A DNA stretch of 33,444 bases from Oscillospiraceae bacterium (GTDB lineage: Bacteria > Bacillota > Clostridia > Oscillospirales > Acutalibacteraceae). The stretch spans positions 1-33,444 of the forward strand of contig SVQF01000009.1 in the NCBI GenBank assembly GCA_015065445.1, given 5' to 3'. Shown one piece after another: positions 16,695-28,343 of the stretch. The stretch's first letter is position 1. Each line of letters opens with the position of its first letter. Position numbers and translations under genes: made by a program. Under the pieces are notes generated by a model, which had not been told where the DNA came from, searched no databases, and saw only the letters and a list, made by a program, of their open reading frames with translations.

Positions 16695-18635
16695 TTAACA
16701 GATTTTTGCTCCTACGGGCAGGTCAACAAACGTAACTGCAACTACTCCGTCCTTCTCGCCCGAAAGCAGCATACCTTCGCTGATTTCACCGCAGAGTTTA
16801 ACGGGTTTGAGATTTGTTACAATAATCGCCTTCTTGCCGACTAAATCTTCGGGCTTGTACCACTTTGCAATACCCGATACAATCTGTCTTGTTTTTCCGC
16901 TGCCGTCGTTAAGCTGCAACTTTAAGAGTTTGTTTGATTTTTTGATTTTTTCACATTCAAGAATTTCTGCAACTCTGAGGTCGGACTTAAAGAATTCGTC
17001 AATAGTGATTTCTTCAATTTTTTCCTCTTTCTCAGGCTTAGCCTTTTCCTCAGCCTTTGCAGCTGCTTCCTGCTTTGCCGCTATGTCGGCAAGCATCTTT
17101 TCGGTGTCAATTCTCTGGAAGAGTGCCTCTGCATTGCCTACTTTTACACCGCCTTTAGTAGCACCGAAAGTGCCGAGTGATTCATAATCTTTAATATCGC
17201 AGTTCATCTGACTAAAGATTTTTTCACTTGTCTCGGGCATAAAGGGCGAAAGAAGCACCGCAATAAATCTGATTGATTCAAGAAGATTGTAAAGCACTGT
17301 GCCGAGTCTTGCTTTTTTACTTTCGTCCTTTGCAAGAGCCCACGGCATAGTCTCGTCGATGTATTTGTTTGAACGCTTGGCAAGATTAAGCACTGCCTCA
17401 ATTGCGTCTGCAACACGGTATGTGGTAAAACATTCTTCAACCTTCTTTACCGTGTCGAGTGCAAACTGACTGAGTTCACCGTCAACAGCTTCGCTCTCGC
17501 AAGGTTTCTGAACAACGCCGTCAAAGTACTTGTTCTGCATTGCAATCGTTCTGTTTACAAGATTGCCGAATGTGTTTGCAAGGTCGCTGTTAAAGCGTTC
17601 AATAATCGTTTCGTAGGTGATTGAACCGTCGCTCGCATACGGCATTTCGGAAAGAAGATAGTATCTTACTGCGTCAACGCCAAGCAGATTTACAAGGTCG
17701 TCAGCATAGATAACATTACCACGTGACTTGCTCATTTTGTCCTCGCCAAACAAAAGCCACGGATGGCCGAATACTTGCTTTGGAAGCGGCTCGCCGAGAG
17801 CCATAAGCATAATCGGCCAGTAAATTGTGTGAAAACGAACAATGTCCTTGCCGATGATGTGAACATCTGCAGGCCAGTACTTTTTGTACATATCGCTCGG
17901 TCCGTCAGGGTCGTAGCCAATACCTGTAATATAGTTTGAAAGTGCGTCAATCCATACGTAAACAACGTGGTCGGGGTCAAAGTCAACGGGAATGCCCCAC
18001 TTGAACGAAGTACGGCTTACGCACAAGTCCTGAAGTCCGGGCTTAATAAAGTTATTGAGCATCTCTTTTTTACGTGGTTCGGGATAGATGAAGTTCTCGT
18101 TTTGCTCAATATAGTCCTCAAGCTGCTTCTGATATTTTGAAAGGCGAAGGAAATACGCCTCTTCTTTTGCGGGCTTTACCTCACGCCCGCAGTCGGGGCA
18201 CTTGCCGTCAACAAGCTGACTCTCGGTCCAGAAACTCTCACAGGGTGTGCAGTACATACCTTCGTACTCGCCCTTGTAGATGTCGTCCTGCTCGTAAAGT
18301 TTTCTGAAAATCTTCTGAATAACTCTCTCGTGGTAGTCGTCAGTTGTTCTGATAAACTTGTCATAACTTGTGTTAAGCAGATCGCATATTTCTCTGATTT
18401 CTCCGGCAACCTTGTCAACATACTGCTTAGGCGTAACGCCTGCCGCTTTTGCGTATTCCTCAATCTTCTGACCGTGTTCGTCAGTTCCCGTAAGGAAGAA
18501 AACATCCTTGCCCTGCAGCCTTTTGTAACGTGCTATGGCGTCTGTCAGTACAATTTCGTAACTGTTTCCGATGTGCGGCTTGCGTGATGTGTAGGCAATC
18601 GCCGTTGTGATATAAAACTTTTCTCTGTCTGCCAT
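16695..18635 (-). CDS. metG: Methionyl-tRNA synthetase with C-terminal tRNA-binding domain
   Basis: TTAIAYTSRKPHIGNSYE, FLTGTDEHGQKIE, KMSKSRGN. C-terminal IDEFFKSDLRVAEILECEKIKKSNKLLKLQL. Confidence 0.97.
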   Translation of the reverse strand: MADREKFYITTAIAYTSRKPHIGNSYEIVLTDAIARYKRLQGKDVFFLTGTDEHGQKIEEYAKAAGVTPKQYVDKVAGEIREICDLLNTSYDKFIRTTDDYHERVIQKIFRKLYEQDDIYKGEYEGMYCTPCESFWTESQLVDGKCPDCGREVKPAKEEAYFLRLSKYQKQLEDYIEQNENFIYPEPRKKEMLNNFIKPGLQDLCVSRTSFKWGIPVDFDPDHVVYVWIDALSNYITGIGYDPDGPSDMYKKYWPADVHIIGKDIVRFHTIYWPIMLMALGEPLPKQVFGHPWLLFGEDKMSKSRGNVIYADDLVNLLGVDAVRYYLLSEMPYASDGSITYETIIERFNSDLANTFGNLVNRTIAMQNKYFDGVVQKPCESEAVDGELSQFALDTVKKVEECFTTYRVADAIEAVLNLAKRSNKYIDETMPWALAKDESKKARLGTVLYNLLESIRFIAVLLSPFMPETSEKIFSQMNCDIKDYESLGTFGATKGGVKVGNAEALFQRIDTEKMLADIAAKQEAAAKAEEKAKPEKEEKIEEITIDEFFKSDLRVAEILECEKIKKSNKLLKLQLNDGSGKTRQIVSGIAKWYKPEDLVGKKAIIVTNLKPVKLCGEISEGMLLSGEKDGVVAVTFVDLPVGAKIC

Positions 18636-18646
18636 TTTTATCTCCT

Positions 18647-19120
18647 TTATACAAGCATATTCCAGTGATTGACTTCGCCTGTTCCCGTTATTGTTTCTGT
18701 AACGTCTGCGGTGCTGAGGTCAACCGTAACTCTGGCATATTCCTTGCCGTTTTTGTCTGTAACTTTGTAATTCTTTTTGCTGCCCTTACCGCTGTCTTCA
18801 GTAACGGTGTAAAGCGAGCCGTAAAAGTTTTTAAGTTCGTCCAGTGCCACATCTGCCTCAATCGACGACGCACTCTCTTCTGTGGTCTTTTCCGTTTCGC
18901 TTACTGCGGTTATGGGTTTTGCGTCATCGGGTGATGGTTCTTCGTTTGTACCATTTGAATTTCCACTGCCTGCTTTTTTGTCCGCCGATGTGCTTGTCAG
19001 AAGGGAAGGGTCTGTTGCCTTGTTTGTAAGTTTGTCTTCAACTTTCTGAGCACACGCAGCAAAGATAAGGCAGAATACAAGCATTATTACAATTGCAGTG
19101 ATTTCGTGCTTTGCGTTCAT
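18647..19120 (-). CDS. Small lipoprotein of unknown function
   Basis: Signal peptide plus lipobox MNAKHEITAIVIMLVFCLIFAACAQ. Ser/Thr/Glu-rich linker and an approximately 65-aa C-terminal domain. Confidence 0.75.
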   Translation of the reverse strand: MNAKHEITAIVIMLVFCLIFAACAQKVEDKLTNKATDPSLLTSTSADKKAGSGNSNGTNEEPSPDDAKPITAVSETEKTTEESASSIEADVALDELKNFYGSLYTVTEDSGKGSKKNYKVTDKNGKEYARVTVDLSTADVTETITGTGEVNHWNMLV

Positions 19121-19130
19121 ACAGTCCCTC

Positions 19131-19856
19131 CTATAAAAGTGATGCTGCTCCACGGTCGAGCATAAGCGTTACGTCAGTGTGGAACTGAAGTACCGACGCA
19201 GGACAGTCGGGAGTTACATTACCGTCAATAAGCTGTTTTATTGCCTTTGCCTTGTGTTCGCTGAGTGCGATAATAAGAATTCTTTTTGCCTGCATTATTG
19301 AGCCTATACCCATTGTAACTGCGTGAGTCGGCACGTCTTCAACCGAATCAAAAAATCTGGAGTTGTCTTTGATGGTTGACTCCTTCAGTGCTACAACGTG
19401 GCTCCAACGCTGAAAGGCGTCAGCAGGCTCGTTAAATGCAATGTGTCCGTTAGAACCGATGCCGAGCAGCTGAATATCTATTCCGCCTGCAGCTTTGATT
19501 TTCTTTTCATAGTTTTCGCACTCGAGTTCAAGATTATATGCGTTTCCGTTAAGAAAATTGATGTTTTCGTCAGGTATGTTTATGTGGTCAAAAAGATTCT
19601 GATACATAAACGTGTGGTACGAATTCTTGTCCTTTACATTAAGGTTGCAGTATTCGTCAAGGTTGAAGGTCGTGACCTTTGAAAAATCAACGGCACCCTG
19701 CTCGTAAAGGTTTACCATATGTTTGTAAGCTTTAAGCGGCGTTGAGCCCGTTGCAAGACCGAGTACGGAATCGGGCTTTTGCAGCACCTGACCGCACATA
19801 TAGTAGCCTGCGGCTATACCAATTTGTTCTTCCGTGTCAAAAACAAGTACGTTCAT
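19131..19856 (-). CDS. nagB: Glucosamine-6-phosphate deaminase
   Basis: VLGLATGSTPLKAYKHMVNLY, FNLDEYCNL, LLGIGSNGHIAFNEPADAF. Confidence 0.95.
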   Translation of the reverse strand: MNVLVFDTEEQIGIAAGYYMCGQVLQKPDSVLGLATGSTPLKAYKHMVNLYEQGAVDFSKVTTFNLDEYCNLNVKDKNSYHTFMYQNLFDHINIPDENINFLNGNAYNLELECENYEKKIKAAGGIDIQLLGIGSNGHIAFNEPADAFQRWSHVVALKESTIKDNSRFFDSVEDVPTHAVTMGIGSIMQAKRILIIALSEHKAKAIKQLIDGNVTPDCPASVLQFHTDVTLMLDRGAASLL

Positions 19857-20314
19857 TTGTTTTGCCTCCTTGTTTTAAAGTCTTTCGCTTTATTAAAAAC
19901 AAAATATATCAAACAAAATATTGTCGCACCCAAAACCGCACCGAGCGTGTCAATAGCCCAGTCACGCAGTTCACACGACCTGCCCGGTACAAAAATCTGA
20001 TGCACCTCGTCGCTCACCGCATAAAGTGAAGTGAATATAATCGGCAGATAAATTTTGTTTTTTCCAAATGTATAATACATCGCCGCACTCATAAGCAGTG
20101 CGGTGCCTGTGTATTCAAGAAAATGAGCACATTTTCTAACAATAAAATCTGTGGCGTTTACGCCGAAAATTCTGTATAAAAACTGAATAATAAACCCGCT
20201 TTGTTCGTTGGAACGGTCGGCACTTCTCGACGAAAAGTAAAATATTATGCAAAAGCACGCAGCCGTAAGACACCATAATACCGCAGCGGCTTTTTTGTTT
20301 TTGTTATTTTTCAC
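19853..20314 (-). CDS. VanZ family membrane protein
   Basis: FYFSSRSADRSNEQS, RKCAHFLEYTGTALL, SLYAVSDEVHQIFVPGRSCELRDWAIDTLGAVLG. GTG start at 20314 favoured (GAGGAAATAGTG); ORF extends to 20332. Confidence 0.85.
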   Translation of the reverse strand: MKNNKNKKAAAVLWCLTAACFCIIFYFSSRSADRSNEQSGFIIQFLYRIFGVNATDFIVRKCAHFLEYTGTALLMSAAMYYTFGKNKIYLPIIFTSLYAVSDEVHQIFVPGRSCELRDWAIDTLGAVLGATIFCLIYFVFNKAKDFKTRRQNK

Positions 20315-20315
20315 A

Positions 20316-21998
20316 CTATTTCCTCGTTGCATTTACAAAACTTATTCTTCCCGTTCCGCTGTGAAACTGTACGCCGCTTACGCCGGTTGCCTGAACATAG
20401 TATCCCGTTTCATAAATCATAGGATACAGTGCGTACGAGTTAATTATCTGTTTTTCTGCCGCTTTAATCTGTTCGGATTTTGACTTGAGGTCAGACGCTT
20501 TTTCAGCCTTGGAAAGAGTGCTTTCAACCTTCTTTTTGTCAATGCCTCTTGCGGTAGTTACAACGTATCTTAAAAATGAAATAGCCGAGTCAGATGTTGC
20601 CCTCAGCGGTACCATTGCAATATCATAATTCCCTTTGACCATAGCGGTTTTCATTTCCGCCTCAGTCATTGTCTGTACCTTTATCACAAAGTCAATCTTG
20701 TCGCCGTCGTCGTTGCGAACAACAGTCGCAATGCCGCTTTGTATTCCCTGAAGGGTCTGCTTCATAGCGTTCTCCATTTCGGGAACAGTAATAACGTTAA
20801 CAGTTACGTCGGTAACATCAAGTGCTTTAAGACCTGCTTTCCAGAGCGAAATGCTCTTTTTGTTGTTTTGCCTGTAAACCGTTGTGCCTGTTGCGTCAAC
20901 GGCGTTGTTGGCGCCGATTTTGCACGAGGAGGGGGTGAGCGTCTTTGCGTCACTGAGATAGATTTCTTCGGGCTCATTAAGTCTTTCAAACCCAAGGCAG
21001 AACGCTCTGCGAAGAGTCCTTGAAGAAAATACAGAACTCGTTGTGTTAAACTGCATTGCCCAGGTTGTGTCAATATACGGCTGAGAAGTGAGTCCGTCGT
21101 TTTCAAGAAGGTCGCCGATTTCGGTTCCTTTAAGGAATGCTGCGTCATAGTATCCCGATGTCAGTTTGGATACGGTGTCGTCGTCCTTGTCGGCAATTTT
21201 GAGAGTAAGTTCGCTTGCGGATGCAGGGAAGTCGCCCTTATAATTGTCATTCTTTTTAAGCAGGTAAGATGTTTCAAGCACCTGGCTGAGATAAAACTGT
21301 CCGTTAAAAAGAGTGTACTTGGTTTTCAGTCCGTATCTGCCTTTTGTAGCGTTAAAGAATTCCTCGTTGCAGGGCATAGCCACGGCACTCGTCAGCGTGT
21401 CCATCATAGCGTCGTCACGGTAGGCGAGCTTTATTTCAAGCGTGTAGTCGTCAAGTGCCTTAACACCGAGCTTGCTTTTGTCCGCTTTGCCGCTGTATAC
21501 CGCACTTGCGTTTTTGATTGACGCAATAGTCGAAAACAGCGGACACTGTGTTTCGGGCGAAGCAGCCCTTTGCAGTGCAAAAACAAAGTCGTTGGCGGTG
21601 ATGTCGGGATTGAATTCCTTACCAAGCATTTCAAGTCGCTCGTCCTTGAATTCGCCTTTGTGTTCACCCTCTTCGTATTTGTCGGTGTTGATATTCCACT
21701 TAATGCCTTTTTTCAGATGAAACGTGTAGGTCAGCCCGTCAGAACTTATGTCCCAGCTGTCGGCTACGCCTTTTCGCACAGTGCCGTCGTCATCTTTACG
21801 TATAAGACCTTCAAACGTGTTTTCAATAATAAGAAATTCATCGCTCGTAGACGCAACCTGCGGGTCGTAACTGTTTACGTTCGCAGAAAACGGATAAATA
21901 AAATCAATAAACTTCTTGCCCGAGCATGCAGAAAAAATCCCTGTCACAAATATGACGGAAAGCAGTATGCATATACTACGTTTTGCAAACTTTTTCAT
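20316..21998 (-). CDS. Extracellular solute-binding protein family 5 (peptide ABC transporter SBP), lipoprotein
   Basis: Lipobox FSAC. NVNSYDPQVASTSDEFLIIENTFEGLIRKDDDGTVRKGVADSWDISSDGLTYTFHLKKGIKWN. Confidence 0.9.
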   Translation of the reverse strand: MKKFAKRSICILLSVIFVTGIFSACSGKKFIDFIYPFSANVNSYDPQVASTSDEFLIIENTFEGLIRKDDDGTVRKGVADSWDISSDGLTYTFHLKKGIKWNINTDKYEEGEHKGEFKDERLEMLGKEFNPDITANDFVFALQRAASPETQCPLFSTIASIKNASAVYSGKADKSKLGVKALDDYTLEIKLAYRDDAMMDTLTSAVAMPCNEEFFNATKGRYGLKTKYTLFNGQFYLSQVLETSYLLKKNDNYKGDFPASASELTLKIADKDDDTVSKLTSGYYDAAFLKGTEIGDLLENDGLTSQPYIDTTWAMQFNTTSSVFSSRTLRRAFCLGFERLNEPEEIYLSDAKTLTPSSCKIGANNAVDATGTTVYRQNNKKSISLWKAGLKALDVTDVTVNVITVPEMENAMKQTLQGIQSGIATVVRNDDGDKIDFVIKVQTMTEAEMKTAMVKGNYDIAMVPLRATSDSAISFLRYVVTTARGIDKKKVESTLSKAEKASDLKSKSEQIKAAEKQIINSYALYPMIYETGYYVQATGVSGVQFHSGTGRISFVNATRK

Positions 21999-22025
21999 AA
22001 CATCGCTCCGAAAATTGATTTATAT

Positions 22026-22054
22026 ATTATATCAAACAATAATTATAATTTCAA
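22026..22054 (-). promoter_or_regulatory. SigA-type promoter TTGAAA-N17-TATAAT
   Basis: Minus strand, upstream of the SBP CDS. Confidence 0.7.
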
Positions 22055-22088
22055 TATTATTCTGATTTTATTTCATTGTACTTGGAAG

Positions 22089-24911
22089 TTATCCAAGCAT
22101 CTTCGCAAGGTATTGCCCCGTATACGACTTCTTAACCTTAGCAACTTCTTCGGGCGTACCTTCGGCAACAATCTTTCCGCCGCCTTTACCGCCCTCAGGA
22201 CCAAGGTCAATAATGTGGTCAGCCGTCTTGATTACATCAAGATTATGCTCAATAACAACTATTGTATTTCCGCTGTCAACAAGTTTGTTCAGTACGTTCA
22301 GCAGCTGCGAAACGTCTGCAGTGTGCAGCCCTGTTGTCGGCTCGTCAAGAATATAAATAGTCTTGCCCGTTGAGCGTTTTGCAAGTTCTGTTGCAAGTTT
22401 AACTCTCTGTGCCTCACCGCCCGAAAGCGTTGTTGCAGGCTGACCGAGTTTGATATATCCGAGTCCCACCTCTGCGAGCGTCTGCAGTTTGCGTGCGATT
22501 TTCGGCTGTGTTTCAAAGAATTCAACAGCCTCGTCAACAGTCATTTCAAGCACGTCGTAAATGCTCTTGCCCTTAAACTTAACGTCGAGCGTTTCACGGT
22601 TGTAGCGTTTTCCACCGCAAACTTCACACGGTACGTACACGTCGGCAAGAAAGTGCATTTCAATCTTTACAATACCGTCGCCCTGGCACGCCTCGCATCT
22701 GCCGCCTTTTACATTGAACGAAAAACGGTTTGCCTTAAAGCCTTTTTTCTTAGCCTCGCCTGTAGCTGCATAAAGGTCACGAATATCGTTAAACACGCCC
22801 GTGTAAGTCGCAGGGTTGGACCTCGGCGTCCTGCCGATAGGCGACTGGTCAATGTTTATAACTTTGTCGAGTGCGTCAAGCCCCTTCATTGAAGAGAATT
22901 TGCCCGTGTGTTTTTTTGCGTGGTTGAGCCTGTTTGCAAGGTGCTTGTAGAGGATTTCGTTTACAAGCGAACTCTTGCCCGAACCCGATACGCCTGTTAC
23001 GGCAATAAGTTTGCCGAGCGGAAATTCCACGTCAATCTTTTTAAGGTTGTTTTCAGCGGCGCCGAAAATTGTGAGCTTTTTGCCGTTTCCTGCCCGCCTC
23101 TTTTCAGGTACGGGAATACCACGTTTGCCCGAAAGGTACTGACCTGTAATTGACTTTTCGCACGCCATTACCTCCTCGGGAGTTCCTGCCGCTATAAGTT
23201 CGCCGCCGTGAATTCCTGCACCGGGACCTATGTCCACAAGAAAGTCCGCCGCACGCATTGTGTCCTCGTCGTGTTCAACAACTATAAGAGTGTTGCCGAG
23301 GTCACGCAGGTGGCGTAGCGTGTCAAGCAGTTTTTCATTGTCACGCTGATGCAAGCCGATTGACGGCTCGTCAAGTATATAAAGCACGCCCATAAGCGAT
23401 GAGCCAATCTGAGTGGCAAGGCGGATTCGCTGTGCCTCGCCGCCCGAAAGCGTACCCGAATCACGTGACAGCGAAAGGTAGTCAAGACCAACAGAGTTCA
23501 GGAAGGTCAGACGTTCCTTGATTTCACGTATAACAAGGTTACCAATCATCTGCTGCTTTTCGGTGAGTTCAAGACCGTCGATGAATTCAAGTTCTTCGTT
23601 AATTGACATACGGCAGAACTCGTCAATGTTTTTGCCGCCCACGGTTACCGCAAGCGACTGAGGCTTGAGCCTTGCTCCCTTACACTCACCGCATTTGCAG
23701 TCACGCATTACGGATTCAATCTCCGTTCTCGCCCAGTCCGACGAGGTCTCGCTGTAACGCCTTTTAAGGTTGTTGATAACGCCCTCAAAGTCGTTGTTGT
23801 AAGTTCCTGAGCCGTAGGAAGTGACCCTTTTCATTTTGATTTTTCTGCCCCTTGTACCGTGAAGGATTACGTCAATCGCCTTGTCGCTGAGCATTTCAAT
23901 CGGCATATCGAGTGAAAAGTCGTACTCTTTTGCAAGTGCCTCCATATACATTCTTGCAATCGAACTGCCCTCGGCTACGTTCCAGCCGCTCGCCTTGATT
24001 GCACCCTGATTAACCGAAAGTTTTTTATCTGGAATAATCAAATCCTCGTCAATCTCTTTAAAAGTGCCGAGTCCGTCGCACTTGGCACACGCACCGAACG
24101 GGTTGTTAAACGAAAACATTCTCGGACTCATCTCGTCAATCGAAACGCCGTGTTCGGGGCAGGCGTAGTTGAGGCTGAAGAGTTCTTCGCCTTTGCCGAC
24201 GATGTCTGCAAGCATAACGCCGTCCGAAAGTTTTGTTGCAGTTTCAATGCTGTCCGTCAGTCTCGATTTAATTTCTTCTTTCATTACAAGTCGGTCAACA
24301 ACTACGTCGATGTTGTGCTTGATGTTTTTCTCAAGTTTAATATCTTCCGACAAGTCGTACATATTTCCGTCAATGCGTACACGCACAAAACCCTGCTTGC
24401 GTACGTCCGCAAGTTCTTTTACAAATTCACCCTTCTTGCCCTTGGCAATAGGTGCCATAATCTGCAGCTTTGTGCCTTCTGGCAGAGTCATAAGCCGGTC
24501 AACAATCTGGTCAACCGTCTGCTGCGAAATCTCTCTGCCGCATACCGTACAGTGCGGCGTGCCTATTCTTGCCCACAAAAGTCGCAGATAATCGTATATC
24601 TCGGTTACCGTTCCTACTGTTGAACGTGGGTTTTTGCTCGTCGTTTTCTGGTCAATGGATATGGCAGGGGAAAGCCCTTCGATGTAGTCCACATCGGGCT
24701 TTTCCATCTGACCGAGGAACATTCTCGCATACGACGACAGTGACTCAACGTACCGCCTCTGACCCTCTGCATAAATAGTGTCAAACGCAAGCGAGCTTTT
24801 GCCCGAACCCGACAGCCCCGTAAACACAACGAGTTTGTCCCTCGGAATTTCTATGTCAATGTTTTTTAAGTTATGCTCTTTTGCACCTTTAACAACAATG
24901 TTTTTATTCAT
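22089..24911 (-). CDS. uvrA: Excinuclease ABC subunit A
   Basis: [61 protein letters not shown], two ABC signatures, CxxC zinc fingers. Confidence 0.98.
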   Translation of the reverse strand: MNKNIVVKGAKEHNLKNIDIEIPRDKLVVFTGLSGSGKSSLAFDTIYAEGQRRYVESLSSYARMFLGQMEKPDVDYIEGLSPAISIDQKTTSKNPRSTVGTVTEIYDYLRLLWARIGTPHCTVCGREISQQTVDQIVDRLMTLPEGTKLQIMAPIAKGKKGEFVKELADVRKQGFVRVRIDGNMYDLSEDIKLEKNIKHNIDVVVDRLVMKEEIKSRLTDSIETATKLSDGVMLADIVGKGEELFSLNYACPEHGVSIDEMSPRMFSFNNPFGACAKCDGLGTFKEIDEDLIIPDKKLSVNQGAIKASGWNVAEGSSIARMYMEALAKEYDFSLDMPIEMLSDKAIDVILHGTRGRKIKMKRVTSYGSGTYNNDFEGVINNLKRRYSETSSDWARTEIESVMRDCKCGECKGARLKPQSLAVTVGGKNIDEFCRMSINEELEFIDGLELTEKQQMIGNLVIREIKERLTFLNSVGLDYLSLSRDSGTLSGGEAQRIRLATQIGSSLMGVLYILDEPSIGLHQRDNEKLLDTLRHLRDLGNTLIVVEHDEDTMRAADFLVDIGPGAGIHGGELIAAGTPEEVMACEKSITGQYLSGKRGIPVPEKRRAGNGKKLTIFGAAENNLKKIDVEFPLGKLIAVTGVSGSGKSSLVNEILYKHLANRLNHAKKHTGKFSSMKGLDALDKVINIDQSPIGRTPRSNPATYTGVFNDIRDLYAATGEAKKKGFKANRFSFNVKGGRCEACQGDGIVKIEMHFLADVYVPCEVCGGKRYNRETLDVKFKGKSIYDVLEMTVDEAVEFFETQPKIARKLQTLAEVGLGYIKLGQPATTLSGGEAQRVKLATELAKRSTGKTIYILDEPTTGLHTADVSQLLNVLNKLVDSGNTIVVIEHNLDVIKTADHIIDLGPEGGKGGGKIVAEGTPEEVAKVKKSYTGQYLAKMLG

Positions 24912-24912
24912 T

Positions 24913-26307
24913 TCAAATCTCCTTGTTTGCTGCCTTGCCTTCTTCCGTAACGGGCTTTATCCACTTCTGCTTTTTGTAATGCGGCCAGCACATAAGTACT
25001 TTTACGGCGTCTTCAAAAACAAACATAACCGCATAGCAAACCAAAAACGGAAGCTTAAACACGTAAGCCGCAATCAGCGTTGCGGGAAGTGACGAAAGCC
25101 ACAACGCAGTTAAATCAAATCTTGCGGCTGACGCCGTGTCGCCGCCCGCTCTGAATATGCCTACAATAAAGCTGAAGCCAAGCATTCTTACAGGACAGCT
25201 TAACGAATAAATCAGAATAAGCATCTCAGCCGTGTGAATTGTGAGGTTGCTTATATTACTGCCCATATCAAATATGCTCACAATCTGCGTCCTGAAAATA
25301 ATTGCCGCAGCCCCGATTATAACCGAAATCAAAGGATTGATAATAAGAAATCTCTTTGAGTCGTCAACAGCCTGTTTTATTTTGCCGCCGCCTATTGACT
25401 TGCCAATCATAACCGAGCAGGCACTGTCAAAGCCTACAAAGAATACAAACGCTATATTCTCAAACGTTTTAAGAATTGTTACCGAGGCGTAGTATTCATA
25501 CCCCATATTTGACCAAATAAGGTTAAATATAAATACGCCCGTACCCCACAAAGTTTCGTTAAGCATAACGGGGAACGCCTTGCCGAAAAAAACCTTCAGG
25601 TCATTTTTTGTGTATGCAAAAACGTTTTTCAGCTTTGTAATAAGAATGTTCTTCTGCACTGCCGAAACGCCGATTATTACAAACACGCCAAGCCAGCTCG
25701 AAATAACTGTAGCCAGAGCGGCACCACGTACTCCCATCGCCTTAAACCCGCAGTGACCGAAAATCATACAGTAATCAAGAAATATATTAACCCCCGTTGT
25801 GATTGCAGAATTCACCATCGGCAGTTTTACCCTCTCGGTAGAACGCAGCACAACGCCCATGGCGTCGCCTATTGCAAGTGCGGGGTAAACAAACGCAATT
25901 GTTTTAAGATAACTTATTCCTTCGCTGATTACCGTTTCGTCCTTGTTGAACAGCCCTATAACTATCTGCGGGGTAAAAAACGAAACCGAAAAGAAAAACA
26001 TACTTATCACGGTTGCAAAAGTCATTGCTATACCCATCGTTTTGTGTATGTTTTTTGTGTCGTTCACACCCCAGTACTGCGAAACAAAAACGCCTGTTCC
26101 CGAGCATATTCCAAACAGTGCCATATTCATCAGCATTCCCCACTGCGAACTCATACCCACAGCCGCCAGTGAAACGTCGCCGAGCGAACTTACAAACAGA
26201 GTATCAACAAGTGTGAACGAGCTGAAGAGCATATTCTGAACCGCAACGGGAATTGCAAGTTTCATCGTATTTTTCCAGAATTGTTTGTCGCTGAGTAGTT
26301 TAAACAT
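24913..26307 (-). CDS. MATE family multidrug/cation efflux transporter
   Basis: 12-TM-like [42 protein letters not shown]. Start taken at MFKLL (26307). Confidence 0.92.
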   Translation of the reverse strand: MFKLLSDKQFWKNTMKLAIPVAVQNMLFSSFTLVDTLFVSSLGDVSLAAVGMSSQWGMLMNMALFGICSGTGVFVSQYWGVNDTKNIHKTMGIAMTFATVISMFFFSVSFFTPQIVIGLFNKDETVISEGISYLKTIAFVYPALAIGDAMGVVLRSTERVKLPMVNSAITTGVNIFLDYCMIFGHCGFKAMGVRGAALATVISSWLGVFVIIGVSAVQKNILITKLKNVFAYTKNDLKVFFGKAFPVMLNETLWGTGVFIFNLIWSNMGYEYYASVTILKTFENIAFVFFVGFDSACSVMIGKSIGGGKIKQAVDDSKRFLIINPLISVIIGAAAIIFRTQIVSIFDMGSNISNLTIHTAEMLILIYSLSCPVRMLGFSFIVGIFRAGGDTASAARFDLTALWLSSLPATLIAAYVFKLPFLVCYAVMFVFEDAVKVLMCWPHYKKQKWIKPVTEEGKAANKEI

Positions 26308-26308
26308 T

Positions 26309-28267
26309 TTAGTCTTCTTCAGATAACTCCATAATTTTATCTCGCAAAAACGCTGCATGTTCAAATTCAAGCATTCTTGCGGCTTCCTTCATCTCACGTG
26401 TCAGTTTTTCAACCATAACTTTGCGTTCCTTGGCAGTCATACGTTTGCCACGTGAGTCAAGATTTTCTTTGCTTGTGATTTCAATAATATCACGCACGTC
26501 TTTTTTGATTGTCTGCGGCTTGATGCCGTTAGCCTCGTTGTATGCCTCCTGAATACCACGACGCCTCAGCGTTTCGGTAATCGCTCTTTCCATAGACGGC
26601 GTAACGCTGTCGGCATACATAATAACTTCACCGTTGGCATTTCTCGCTGCTCTGCCTATGGTCTGTACAAGCGATGTCTCGCTTCTCAAAAAGCCTTCTT
26701 TGTCGGCGTCAAGTATCGCAACAAGCGAAACCTCGGGTATGTCAAGACCTTCTCTCAGCAGGTTAATGCCTACGAGTACGTCAAAGTTGCCGAGTCTGAG
26801 GTCACGTATTATTTCCATACGCTCTATCGTGTCTATGTCGTGGTGCATATAACGCACCTTAATCTCAAAGTTTTCAAGATAAGCCGTCAGATCCTCAGCC
26901 ATCTTTTTGGTGAGTGTGGTAACAAGCACACGCTCGCCTCTTTCGGTGCGGATGTTGATTTCACTCACAAGGTCGTCCATCTGGTCGTCAGTCGGCTTAA
27001 CGGTGATGTTCGGGTCAAGCAGTCCTGTAGGTCTGATAACCTGCTCAACAATCTGAGTGCTTTTGCTTTTTTCAAACTCACCGGGGGTTGCGGACGTAAA
27101 TATAACCTGGTTTATCTTGCTGTAGAATTCGTCAAACGTCAGCGGCCTGTTGTCAAACGCCGACGGCAAACGAAAGCCGAAATCAATAAGACTCTTTTTT
27201 CTTGAGTGGTCGCCGCCGTACATTCCGTGAACCTGCGGCAGCATTACGTGGCTCTCGTCAACAAAAAGCAAAAAATCGTCGGGGAAGTAGTCAAGCAGAG
27301 TGTACGGTGCAGCACCCGGCTTGCGTCCGCTCATAACTCTTGAATAGTTCTCAATGCCTTTGCAAAAGCCCGTCTCGGCAAGCATTTCAAGGTCGTTCAT
27401 CGTGCGTTCCCTTATACGCTGAGCCTCAAGCAGTTTGCCCTTTTCCTCAAAGTAAGCAACACGCTCAACCATCTCGTTATATATTTCGTCCATAGCGATT
27501 TTGAGCTTGTCCTGGCTTACAACATAGAGCGACGCAGGGTACACAACTGCAGAACTGAGTATGCCCTCAACCTTGCCCGTAAGCGGATTAATCTCACAGA
27601 TTCTGTCAATCTCGTCGCCGAAAAATTCAACTCTGATTGCGTTGCCGTTGCCGCCCGCCGGAAAAATCTCAAGCGTGTCGCCACGGACCCTGAATTTGTT
27701 TCTGACAAAATTAATGTCGTTTCGTTCGTACTGTATTTCAACAAGTTTGGCAATAATTTCGTCTCTGTCCTTCTGCATACCCGTTCGCAGTGAAATAACC
27801 ATATTCTGATAGTCCACGGGGTCGCCGATAGAGTAAATACACGAAACGGACGCAACAATAATTACGTCACGCCTTTCCGAAAGTGCAGCAGTTGCCGAGT
27901 GACGCAGTTTGTCTATCTCGTCATTCACCGCACTGTCCTTTTCAATGTATGTGTCGGTTGTCGGCACGTACGCCTCAGGCTGATAGTAGTCATAGTACGA
28001 CACAAAGTATTCAACCGCATTGTTCGGAAAGAATTCCTTAAACTCGCTGCAAAGCTGTGAGGCAAGAGTTTTGTTGTGAGCAAGCACAAGGGTGGGGCGG
28101 TTTACCTTCTCAATAATATTAGCCATCGTAAAGGTTTTACCCGAACCCGTAACGCCCATCAGCGTCTGCTCTTTGTCGCCCCTGAGCACACCTTCAACAA
28201 GCTTTTCAATAGCCTGCGGCTGGTCTCCTGTCGGCTTATATTCACTTACAAGCTGAAATCTGTCCAT
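26309..28267 (-). CDS. uvrB: Excinuclease ABC subunit B
   Basis: [53 protein letters not shown]-terminal UVR motif. Confidence 0.98.
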   Translation of the reverse strand: MDRFQLVSEYKPTGDQPQAIEKLVEGVLRGDKEQTLMGVTGSGKTFTMANIIEKVNRPTLVLAHNKTLASQLCSEFKEFFPNNAVEYFVSYYDYYQPEAYVPTTDTYIEKDSAVNDEIDKLRHSATAALSERRDVIIVASVSCIYSIGDPVDYQNMVISLRTGMQKDRDEIIAKLVEIQYERNDINFVRNKFRVRGDTLEIFPAGGNGNAIRVEFFGDEIDRICEINPLTGKVEGILSSAVVYPASLYVVSQDKLKIAMDEIYNEMVERVAYFEEKGKLLEAQRIRERTMNDLEMLAETGFCKGIENYSRVMSGRKPGAAPYTLLDYFPDDFLLFVDESHVMLPQVHGMYGGDHSRKKSLIDFGFRLPSAFDNRPLTFDEFYSKINQVIFTSATPGEFEKSKSTQIVEQVIRPTGLLDPNITVKPTDDQMDDLVSEINIRTERGERVLVTTLTKKMAEDLTAYLENFEIKVRYMHHDIDTIERMEIIRDLRLGNFDVLVGINLLREGLDIPEVSLVAILDADKEGFLRSETSLVQTIGRAARNANGEVIMYADSVTPSMERAITETLRRRGIQEAYNEANGIKPQTIKKDVRDIIEITSKENLDSRGKRMTAKERKVMVEKLTREMKEAARMLEFEHAAFLRDKIMELSEED

Positions 28268-28299
28268 AAAAATTTTTCCTTATTTTTGGCATTCATTAT

Positions 28300-28328
28300 A
28301 TTATACAGTATTAATTATTTTATTTCAA
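28300..28328 (-). promoter_or_regulatory. SigA-type promoter TTGAAA-N17-TATAAT for uvrB
   Basis: Minus strand read-out TTGAAATAAAATAATTAATACTGTATAAT. Confidence 0.75.
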
Positions 28329-28343
28329 GTTTTAACTTAGTGA

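Noticed and set aside
18636-18646. S-box/SAM riboswitch before metG
   Set aside because: Only 11 nt between the lipoprotein and metG CDSs; no riboswitch possible.
22055-22088. Intrinsic terminator after uvrA
   Set aside because: AT-rich sequence without a convincing GC stem plus T-tract; not called.
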